Notes under the pieces: model-generated
Told to the model about the DNA's origin: nothing
The model's database searches: none
Seen by the model: the letters and a program-made list of their open reading frames with translations, nothing else
Made by a program: the position numbers and the translations under genes
Origin: an uncultured Clostridia bacterium
GTDB taxonomy: Bacteria; Bacillota; Clostridia; TANB77; CAG-508
DNA: 45,053 nucleotides
Reading direction: 5' to 3'
Assembly: GCA_934141475.1 (NCBI GenBank)
Contig: CAKPCG010000014.1
Location: forward strand, 1-45,053
In this document: positions 1 through 6,745 of the stretch, piece by piece
Position numbering within the stretch: the stretch's first letter is position 1
Layout of the letters: every line of letters starts with the position of its first letter

Positions 1-75
1 AATTATTCCACTTTTTGTTGTTTCTTCTGCTTCTTTCATTTTGATTAATACTCTATCACCTAATGGTTTTATCAT
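1..75 (-). CDS. groES: GroES co-chaperonin, N-terminal part (cut by window edge)
   Basis: Reading the minus strand from 75 gives 25 codons beginning MIKPLGDRVLIKMKEAEETT and continuing KSGII, which is the conserved start of the 10-kDa chaperonin GroES (Cpn10). GroES caps the GroEL folding chamber in the cytosol; groEL normally follows and would lie beyond the left edge. A good Shine-Dalgarno (AGGAAGG) lies 6-8 bases before the ATG. The gene has its own promoter and a CIRCE operator (124-152 and 96-122), so HrcA heat-shock control is expected. The family has about 95 residues, so about three quarters of the gene is outside the window. Confidence 0.93.
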   Translation of the reverse strand, partial: MIKPLGDRVLIKMKEAEETTKSGII

Positions 76-95
76 ATCTATCCTTCCTTTCTTTT

Positions 96-122
96 TTAGC
101 ACTCTTTCTTTTAGACTGCTAA
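96..122 (-). promoter_or_regulatory. CIRCE operator (HrcA binding site) of groES
   Basis: TTAGCACTC, nine bases, then GACTGCTAA. The CIRCE consensus is TTAGCACTC-N9-GAGTGCTAA, so the left arm is perfect and the right arm has one mismatch. It lies just downstream of the -10 box and upstream of the groES ribosome binding site, the standard place for HrcA repression of groESL. No hrcA gene is in the window. Confidence 0.92.
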
Positions 123-123
123 T

Positions 124-152
124 AATATATACCTTATTTTAGCAAATGTCAA
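124..152 (-). promoter_or_regulatory. Sigma-A promoter of groES
   Basis: On the minus strand TTGACA (147-152), a 17-base spacer and TATATT (124-129): a perfect -35 and a near-perfect -10. The transcription start would fall inside CIRCE. The -35 box overlaps a separate inverted repeat at 137-168. Confidence 0.85.
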
Positions 153-168
153 TAGGTATTTGCTAAAA
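137..168. repeat. Inverted repeat overlapping the groES -35 box
   Basis: TTTTAGCAAAT (137-147) and ATTTGCTAAAA (158-168) form 11-base perfect arms around a 10-base centre. It is distinct from CIRCE, although both contain TTAGC. Its position over the -35 box suggests a second operator or a hairpin at the end of the upstream transcript. The role is inferred only from position. Confidence 0.6.
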
Positions 169-170
169 AA

Positions 171-201
171 TAAAAAAAATTTGCCGAAATTTTTCGACAA
201 A
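171..201 (-). terminator. Intrinsic terminator after uppP
   Basis: On the minus strand TTTGTCGAAA / TTTCGGCAAA forms a 10-pair stem (one G-U pair) directly after the uppP stop codon, followed by a run of eight U. It separates the uppP operon from groES. Confidence 0.8.
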
Positions 202-1008
202 TTATATTCTTGTAAAAAACAATCCAATAACTATTATTCCAATAACTACCCTATAAATTGCAAATACTTTAAAGCTTCCTTTTTTCAAGTAATTTAATAA
301 GAATTTAATTATTACTACACCTACTAAAAAGCTTGAAATTACTCCAACAAAAAATGCTAAGTTAAATGTAAATTTATTTAAGTCAAATACTACTGCTGCT
401 AATGTAATTGGTGCAGCTAGCATAAATGAAAATTTTGCTGCAGATTCTCTATCTATATTTAATGCTCTTGCAACTGTCATTGTTATTCCTGAACGAGATA
501 CTCCAGGAAATGCTGCTGCTAATGCTTGAGACATTCCAATTAACATTGATTGTTTTAGATTTATTTTTTTATAACTTACTTCTGATTTTGCTTTTTTATC
601 TACTATGTAAAGTATAATACCCATTACTATTAATGTTATAGCAATTATAAGCATTTCTACATTTAAGTTATCTCCTATTATTTTTCCTGCTATTTTATCT
701 AATACTAAACTTAGTATTCCTGCCGGAATTGTTGCAAATACTATGTACCAAAACATTCTTCCTTCTGTTGTTCTTTTTTTGTTTACAACTTGGTCATATC
801 CTCCTTTTATTAGTTTAATCCAATCTTTGTAAAAGAATAATATTATTGCTAAAAGTGTACCTAAGTGTAAAGCAACATCAAATGAATCTGTTAGTTCCCA
901 TCTAAATATCCATGGAAATATGTTTAAGTGTGCCGAACTTGACACTGGTAAAAATTCGGTTAGTCCTTGGACTATACCTAAAATTAATGCGTGTATTGTT
1001 TCTGCCAT
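202..1008 (-). CDS. uppP: Undecaprenyl-diphosphatase UppP (BacA)
   Basis: This 268-aa integral membrane enzyme removes a phosphate from undecaprenyl diphosphate to recycle the lipid carrier for peptidoglycan and other envelope glycans; overexpression of the family gives bacitracin resistance. Family signatures are clear: GLTEFLPVSSSAHL near residue 15 and PGVSRSG near residue 170, which carry the catalytic Glu and Arg/Ser residues. About seven to eight hydrophobic segments are visible and the length is normal. The ATG has AAAGGAGT upstream. It is the last gene of the operon that begins with ftsK, 34 bases after the pilin-like gene, and is followed by a terminator. Confidence 0.96.
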   Translation of the reverse strand: MAETIHALILGIVQGLTEFLPVSSSAHLNIFPWIFRWELTDSFDVALHLGTLLAIILFFYKDWIKLIKGGYDQVVNKKRTTEGRMFWYIVFATIPAGILSLVLDKIAGKIIGDNLNVEMLIIAITLIVMGIILYIVDKKAKSEVSYKKINLKQSMLIGMSQALAAAFPGVSRSGITMTVARALNIDRESAAKFSFMLAAPITLAAVVFDLNKFTFNLAFFVGVISSFLVGVVIIKFLLNYLKKGSFKVFAIYRVVIGIIVIGLFFTRI

Positions 1009-1042
1009 TTTTTTAACTCCTTTTATTTATATTTATTTAATT

Positions 1043-1546
1043 TTATTCAATATAATCAACATTATACTGTTCATCTTCTATTTCTCCTAAAGAATAATAG
1101 TTTACTCCATTTTTTGTTATTCCATCTACTAATATTACACATCTACTGTCTAAATTTATAATAAAGTCATGTGAAATTCCTTCTATATCAAGATCGTCTT
1201 TTATTGCGTCCGTACTAAAAAATTTAAATTTTGCAATATCTCCAATATTAGAATCTGTTAAATTATTGTCTCTTGCAGATGTGTATGCTGTTATACATTT
1301 TGATTCTTTTCCACTTGACAAAATTGGAATTCCTTTATCCCAATTAGTAGTGTCACCATCTTTTCTATCTTCATACCACTGGTTAACCTCTGCTTGCATT
1401 ACTTTCATTTCGTGTATAGCTTTGTAATATCTGGCCTCTCTTGCTGTTGAAAGTCCACTAGAAGTTGTAATTGAAGCTAAAATCATTAATACAATTATTG
1501 TAATTACTAAGGAAATCATTGTTATTCCTTTATTTTCTTTTAGCAT
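1043..1546 (-). CDS. Pilin-like protein with type IV prepilin N-terminus
   Basis: This 167-aa protein starts MLKENKGITMISLVITIIVL, a short basic leader, a Gly cleavage site and a single hydrophobic helix: the class III signal handled by prepilin peptidase. The mature N-terminus (after Gly7) would be ITMIS; the Glu usual at mature position 5 is Ser here. The rest is a soluble domain with two cysteines (in SKCI and SRCV) that could pair. There is no neighbouring secretion ATPase, prepilin peptidase or other pilin, so it is an orphan. The ribosome binding site AAAGGAGG overlaps the stop codon of the GH15 gene 12 bases away, implying translational coupling. The exact role is unknown; a surface or competence-type pseudopilin is possible. 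Confidence 0.75.
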   Translation of the reverse strand: MLKENKGITMISLVITIIVLMILASITTSSGLSTAREARYYKAIHEMKVMQAEVNQWYEDRKDGDTTNWDKGIPILSSGKESKCITAYTSARDNNLTDSNIGDIAKFKFFSTDAIKDDLDIEGISHDFIINLDSRCVILVDGITKNGVNYYSLGEIEDEQYNVDYIE

Positions 1547-1558
1547 AATTACCTCCTT

Positions 1559-3457
1559 TTATCCTTTTAACATTTTTTCAAGTACTAGAATAAACATTGC
1601 ATGACTCCATCCAAGTCCTATTACCCAATTTGCTGTTAATGTGTTATTGTCTACTTGTTCTCCTATTAAATTTAATTTGTTTACAGTTTTTATAACAAAG
1701 TCAAATGTTTCTTTTGCTTTTATTTTTTCTCCATTTTCTAGGTAATATAAAGTCATCCACATATTTGCAATTGGCCATGGATTTCCATTCATATAGTTAT
1801 CATTTTCAAATCTTTGGAATCCTCCTGTATATGTACGTAAACTTAAATTTATTCTTTCTATTGTATTTTGTATTTTCTTTTCTTTTGGTGTAAATACATT
1901 AAATGGAGTAACAGCACCAATTATGCTTATATCCATTTTTCTGTCTTCTGGATTTCTTACATATGATTTTTTTTCTTCGTCATACATGTTTTCTTCTATG
2001 TAATTTTTTATTTTTACTAAAAGATCTTCTATTTCTAATTTTGATTTTAATATTTTTTCATCTTTTAGTCTATTATTTTCAAAATCAGATACATTTTTCC
2101 CAAGTGTTTTATAAATTTGTAGCATTGATTCAAATGAAGCATATATACATGCTAATGAATACATATGTACTCCTTCACACATTTCCCATAAATCATAACT
2201 TACATGATATTTGTTTGTTTTTTCAAATAAGTCTTTTACATATCTTTTTAAGAAGTCTATTCCCTTTTCGCACATAGATAATGTTTCTTTTAAGAATTTT
2301 TCATCTTTTGTATATTTATAATGTGAATATACTCCATAAATTACACTTGCTGTTTCATCTATTTGGTATCCCCAACATGGTGCTAATCTTCCATCTGAGA
2401 AGAATCTTTGCTCCCACATTCCATTTTTGCTTTGTGTTTTTTTGCAAAAGATTTTATAGAATTTTTCTACATCTTCTTTCATTCCAAGTATATCCATAGC
2501 TCTTGTTATAAAAACTGCATCTCTTGGCCAAGTATACGCATATCTTCCACATTTTGTGAAGTTTTCATCTATTTCTGCAGATGCAATTATTCCACCTGTT
2601 TCTGAGTTTGTAAGCAATGGAAATAATAATATACTTCTATAATATATATCTGCAATTTTTTCTTCATAGCTATTTTTTGGTTCTTTTAAGTGTAGTTCAT
2701 CATGTGATTTTACGTATTTTCTCCAGTATGTTTTTGTTTTTGCATATTCTGAGCTAAAGTCTATTCTTCTTATTCTTTCTATTTCTGTTTCTAAATCTGC
2801 CATGATTTTTGGTTGTTCATCTATTAAAACACATATATCTATTTGTCTTTTTTCGCCAGATTTTATAATTCCAATATCGTATGAAATAGAAGAATCATTT
2901 GACATTCCTATATAATCTTTATCCCATATTTCACCAGATTTTATATTGTTTTTACTTCCATGAATTTGGTGTGATAAAGTTTTTTTGTCTTTACTAAATG
3001 TTGATACCATAAAGTCATGTGCATATTGTATCATTCCATTATCTATTAATTGGCAACCAACAAAATTGTTTGTATCTGATAAAAGTCCTTGGTGGATTAA
3101 AAATTTTATGTCTAAGTCTATTGAATTTTCATTTATTAAAGTATATCTTCTTATTAGCACATTTTCTTTTATTGGCACAAAATCTGTTTGTAAAATCTTT
3201 AACTCAAAATACGTATTTGTTATTTCTGTGTTTAATATGTTTGTATCTATGTCATAATATTGTTTGTATACATTGTTTATGTCATCATGTAAATATATTA
3301 AAGCTGAATCATTTATTTTTACTCCAACATGATTAAAATCTATATGTTGTCTTATGCTTCTTCCTGGAAAATATAATCTTTCTAATTCTCCTTTTTGAGT
3401 AAATGTTGCAAGTACATTTTTGTTTCCAATTATTGCTTCATTTAAGTATTTTTCCAT
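1559..3457 (-). CDS. Glycoside hydrolase family 15 (glucoamylase-like)
   Basis: This 632-aa protein has the GH15 layout: an N-terminal beta-sandwich domain (about 1-250) and an (alpha/alpha)6 barrel. Recognisable barrel motifs are GRYAYTWPRDAVF, DLWEMCEGVH near residue 424 (the catalytic acid region) and GEQVDNNT near residue 600 (the catalytic base Glu), plus NPWPIANMW. Family members remove glucose from the non-reducing end of alpha-glucans, or cleave trehalose or isomalto-oligosaccharides. There is no signal peptide or membrane segment, so a cytosolic substrate such as glycogen or imported oligosaccharides is likely. ATG with AAAGGA nine bases upstream. It sits between an MBL RNA-processing protein and a pilin-like gene, which gives no clue to the substrate. 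Confidence 0.88.
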   Translation of the reverse strand: MEKYLNEAIIGNKNVLATFTQKGELERLYFPGRSIRQHIDFNHVGVKINDSALIYLHDDINNVYKQYYDIDTNILNTEITNTYFELKILQTDFVPIKENVLIRRYTLINENSIDLDIKFLIHQGLLSDTNNFVGCQLIDNGMIQYAHDFMVSTFSKDKKTLSHQIHGSKNNIKSGEIWDKDYIGMSNDSSISYDIGIIKSGEKRQIDICVLIDEQPKIMADLETEIERIRRIDFSSEYAKTKTYWRKYVKSHDELHLKEPKNSYEEKIADIYYRSILLFPLLTNSETGGIIASAEIDENFTKCGRYAYTWPRDAVFITRAMDILGMKEDVEKFYKIFCKKTQSKNGMWEQRFFSDGRLAPCWGYQIDETASVIYGVYSHYKYTKDEKFLKETLSMCEKGIDFLKRYVKDLFEKTNKYHVSYDLWEMCEGVHMYSLACIYASFESMLQIYKTLGKNVSDFENNRLKDEKILKSKLEIEDLLVKIKNYIEENMYDEEKKSYVRNPEDRKMDISIIGAVTPFNVFTPKEKKIQNTIERINLSLRTYTGGFQRFENDNYMNGNPWPIANMWMTLYYLENGEKIKAKETFDFVIKTVNKLNLIGEQVDNNTLTANWVIGLGWSHAMFILVLEKMLKG

Positions 3458-3481
3458 TTTATTTTATCCTTTCGTTTATTG

Positions 3482-5128
3482 TTAACCTTCTATTATTTTT
3501 AATATACTTTGTTCTAGGTCTTTCATCTTTTCTTTTATTCTAAACATATCTTCGTCTTTTAGCTCTTTATTATTTAGATCTTCTTGTACTGAATCTTTCA
3601 TGTCATTTATTTGTGATTCAAGTCTTGCTAGTCTTTCTACTATTTCTGCTTTTATTGTTTTTGGTTTATGTGTTTTTATTGTAGATACTAGTTCTGGCAT
3701 TTCTTTTATGTCATATTTTTCTCCATAACTTGGGATTGTTACTGAAATTTTTGTTTTTTCTTCTATTTTTTCTTTTAAAGCTATTTCTGATTGTTCTTCT
3801 CCATGGATTAAGAAGATATGTTTTGGTTTTTGGCCATTAAATGAATATACAAAGTTCATTAATCCATCTTGGTCTGCGTGTCCTGAATATCCTTCTATAT
3901 ATTCTATTCTTGCATTTACTGCAATTTCTTCTCCAAATATTTTTACTTTTTTTGCACCATTTACTATACTATATCCAAGTGTACCTGGAGCTTGATATCC
4001 TACAAATAAAATTGTATTTTTAGGATTCCATAAGTTGTGTTTTAAATGATGTTTTATTCTTCCTACATCACACATACCACTTGCAGAAATTATTATTGAT
4101 GGTATTATGTTTTCGTTTAATGATCTTGATTCATCTGCTGTTGTTGTAAAATGAAGTCCTGGAAATTCAAGTGGATTGTCTCCTTTTTCTATTTCTGCTT
4201 TTGTTTCATCATCAAATAAATCCATATTTTCCTTAAATACTTCTGTTGCTGATATTGCAAGTGGGCTATCAACATATACAGGAGCATGCATAAGTGTTTT
4301 GTATTCTCTTATAAATTCTTCATCTGATGTATTTTCTTTTATTTTATTTAATTCATATAGTATTTCTTGTGTTCTTCCTACAGCAAATGAAGGTATTATA
4401 ACATTTCCTCCTCCATTTAATGTTTCTGAAACTATTTTTAAGAATAATTCTGCTTTTTCATCATTTCTTATGTGAAGACGATTTCCATATGTTGATTCCA
4501 TTATTAGGTAATCTGCTTCACTTATCATTGTTGGTTCACTAAGAAGTGGTATATCATTATTTCCTAAATCTCCAGAAAATACTGTTTTTGTTACCTCTCC
4601 ATCTTCTTCAATCCATAATTCTATAATACTAGAACCTAACATATGTCCTGCATCATTAAATCTTACTTTTATTTCTGGTGTTATTTCTAAGATTTGTCCA
4701 TATTTTACATCTCTAAATATCTCTAAACTTCTTGCTGCATCTTCTGCTGTGTACATTGGTGGAAGTGCTTTTTCGCCTTTTCTTTCCCTTTTCCTGTTTC
4801 TCCATTCCACTTCCATTTCTTGAATATGTCCACTATCTGGTAACATTAAGCTACATAAATCACATGTTGCTTTATGTGCATATACTGGATTTCTATATCC
4901 TTCATTATATAGTTTTGGTATTCTTCCAGAATGATCAATATGAGCATGTGTTAACAACATAAAATCAATCTCATTTACATTAAAGTCAAATGGTGCTTGA
5001 TTATCGAATTCGTCTTCCGCTGCTCCCTGGTACATTCCACAATCTACTAAGAATTTTTTTCCTGCAGCCTCTACTAAATAATTTGAACCTGTTACTGTTT
5101 TTGCGGCTCCTAAAAATGTAATTTTCAT
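3482..5128 (-). CDS. MBL-fold beta-CASP exonuclease (RNA-specificity type)
   Basis: This 548-aa protein is a metallo-beta-lactamase-fold nuclease with a beta-CASP insertion, the family of CPSF/Ysh1-like and archaeal aCPSF2-like RNA processing enzymes. Metal-binding motifs are visible: HAHIDH (residues 61-66), DAGHMLGSS, FSGDLG, and in the beta-CASP/C-terminal part SASGMCDVGR and GYSGHADQDG. A coiled-coil stretch rich in Lys and Glu fills the last 60 residues. It probably acts on RNA in the cytosol; whether it is an endo- or exonuclease cannot be told. It is distinct from RNase J because it lacks the RNase J C-terminal domain arrangement. AAGGGAG precedes the ATG, and the gene is 15 bases after its upstream neighbour in the operon. 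Confidence 0.88.
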   Translation of the reverse strand: MKITFLGAAKTVTGSNYLVEAAGKKFLVDCGMYQGAAEDEFDNQAPFDFNVNEIDFMLLTHAHIDHSGRIPKLYNEGYRNPVYAHKATCDLCSLMLPDSGHIQEMEVEWRNRKRERKGEKALPPMYTAEDAARSLEIFRDVKYGQILEITPEIKVRFNDAGHMLGSSIIELWIEEDGEVTKTVFSGDLGNNDIPLLSEPTMISEADYLIMESTYGNRLHIRNDEKAELFLKIVSETLNGGGNVIIPSFAVGRTQEILYELNKIKENTSDEEFIREYKTLMHAPVYVDSPLAISATEVFKENMDLFDDETKAEIEKGDNPLEFPGLHFTTTADESRSLNENIIPSIIISASGMCDVGRIKHHLKHNLWNPKNTILFVGYQAPGTLGYSIVNGAKKVKIFGEEIAVNARIEYIEGYSGHADQDGLMNFVYSFNGQKPKHIFLIHGEEQSEIALKEKIEEKTKISVTIPSYGEKYDIKEMPELVSTIKTHKPKTIKAEIVERLARLESQINDMKDSVQEDLNNKELKDEDMFRIKEKMKDLEQSILKIIEG

Positions 5129-5143
5129 AAAATTTCTTCTCCC

Positions 5144-6676
5144 TTATATAAATAATTTTGTTTTTTTATTTGATTTTATCTTTATATTTTGTAAATCTTG
5201 TAATTCTATTTTTTCATCTTCGATTTGCTCATCGAAAATTATTAAATATGCTTTTTCTTTGTCATTTTTTATTTTTATATTTATATCTTCTAATGATATT
5301 ATTTTAGATAAAATTATATTTTGGCTTAATTTGTAATTTTCTTCTGGATTTTCGCTAATTTTTATTATTGTTTTCATATAAATTGCTTTATCTACCAAGG
5401 TTTGTAATAATTTATCTAAACTTTTTTGTAATTTTATTTCTTTAAATATTTGCTTTTTGTTTTCTATAGGTAATAAATTATAATATCTAAATTTGTATAT
5501 AAATTCTATTATATTTTGTTTATCTTTAATGTTTTTTATATCTATATACATACATTTTATAATTTCTTTTTGCAAATTTATAATTTCATTTTTTAAATTC
5601 ATGTTTTCTATGTCTTTAAAATATTGATATTTTTCTTCTGTTTTCTTTTTCATTTCTATAAAGTTTTTTGGATTTATTATTTTATTAATTTCGTTTATTT
5701 CTTTTAATAAATCTTCTCTTTCTTTTTTTAAGTTGTTTTTTAGTACTCTTATACTAAATATTTTTTTTTCTAGTGGTAATTTTTTGTTTCTATTTTCATA
5801 TTCTTCTATTAACAAATTTTTGTCATTTATTATTTTGTCTATTTGTTTTATTTGTTTTTCTTTTTTCTTTTTATTTTTAGAAATATCAACTAAATAATCT
5901 TCGTTGTTTTCCAATTTTTTAATTTCTTGTTCTAAATCTTGTTCTTTTTTTATAATTTTTGCTTTGAAATCTTCATCATAAATTGCATTTAATTTTAAAG
6001 ATATTCTTATCATATATGTTATAATACTTGTTTTTAATTTACTTCCATATTTTTTTTGAATTTCGCTTTGGAATAGGTCAAAATAGTCTACTAATGGTTC
6101 GTAATTGTTTACCCATTTGTCTAAAAATTTATTTCCCATAAGGTATAACATATTTTGGTATATTAAATTATAATTTAAGTCTTCTATATCTTTTTCTATA
6201 ATATTCCACGAAAACCCATTAAAGTCACGAAGTGGTTCTACTATATTTATATTGTTTCCTGTATTTAACATTGTAGAAAATGCTTTTGCTATGTCTTCAT
6301 CTACATATTTTACAACTATATTTCTTTTTTGAATTTTGGCTAAACCATATAGTATTTTGTTTTCTATTGGTAAACAGATTATTTCTTTTTCTTCTTTATT
6401 TACAAGCTCTTTTTGTTTGTTATTTTGATTTATAAAGCTTATTTTATCACAGTCTTTTTCTATTATATTTATTAATTTTTCGATATACTCTTTTTTTTCA
6501 AATGTTTCTCTTTTTACTGTTTTATAGTCTTTATAACCATTTTCTACTTTATAAAACATACTAAGTAAAGTGTTTTTTACTTCTTCTTTAAAGTCTTTTT
6601 TACTTAAAACTTCTTCTAGTCTGTTATTATAATCTTTTTTTACAAGTTTGGTTAAAAAATTATTTTTCTTCTGCAA
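5144..6676 (-). CDS. Unknown Lys/Glu-rich coiled-coil protein
   Basis: I do not recognise this 510-aa protein. It begins MQKKNNFLTKLVKKDYNNRL and has a mostly helical N-terminal region (1-235) with one short hydrophobic, Tyr/Leu-rich part (NLIYQNMLYLMGNKFLDKW), a strong charged coiled coil (about 240-370) and a mixed C-terminal domain. There is no signal peptide and no clear membrane segment, so it is probably cytosolic. The start is taken as TTG at 6676 because GAGGGAG lies six bases upstream; an in-frame TTG at 6697 would place that site inside the gene. It lies between ftsK/spoIIIE and the beta-CASP nuclease in one operon, so a link to chromosome or RNA handling is conceivable but unproven. 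Confidence 0.7.
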   Translation of the reverse strand: MQKKNNFLTKLVKKDYNNRLEEVLSKKDFKEEVKNTLLSMFYKVENGYKDYKTVKRETFEKKEYIEKLINIIEKDCDKISFINQNNKQKELVNKEEKEIICLPIENKILYGLAKIQKRNIVVKYVDEDIAKAFSTMLNTGNNINIVEPLRDFNGFSWNIIEKDIEDLNYNLIYQNMLYLMGNKFLDKWVNNYEPLVDYFDLFQSEIQKKYGSKLKTSIITYMIRISLKLNAIYDEDFKAKIIKKEQDLEQEIKKLENNEDYLVDISKNKKKKEKQIKQIDKIINDKNLLIEEYENRNKKLPLEKKIFSIRVLKNNLKKEREDLLKEINEINKIINPKNFIEMKKKTEEKYQYFKDIENMNLKNEIINLQKEIIKCMYIDIKNIKDKQNIIEFIYKFRYYNLLPIENKKQIFKEIKLQKSLDKLLQTLVDKAIYMKTIIKISENPEENYKLSQNIILSKIISLEDINIKIKNDKEKAYLIIFDEQIEDEKIELQDLQNIKIKSNKKTKLFI

Positions 6677-6745
6677 AATTCTCTCCCTCTTTTCCAATTA
6701 GGACTTATTTTAAGTCTTTGCCAAAATAAGTTCTTCATTTGAAAA

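Noticed and set aside
1043..3457. A pilus or secretion gene cluster around the pilin-like gene
   Set aside because: Neighbours are a glucosidase, a nuclease and UppP; no assembly ATPase, platform protein or prepilin peptidase is present.
6699..6734. Terminator between ftsK and the 510-aa gene
   Set aside because: An imperfect stem (GAACTTATTTT/AAAATAAGTCC) is present but no U-tract follows, and the genes on both sides appear to share one transcript.
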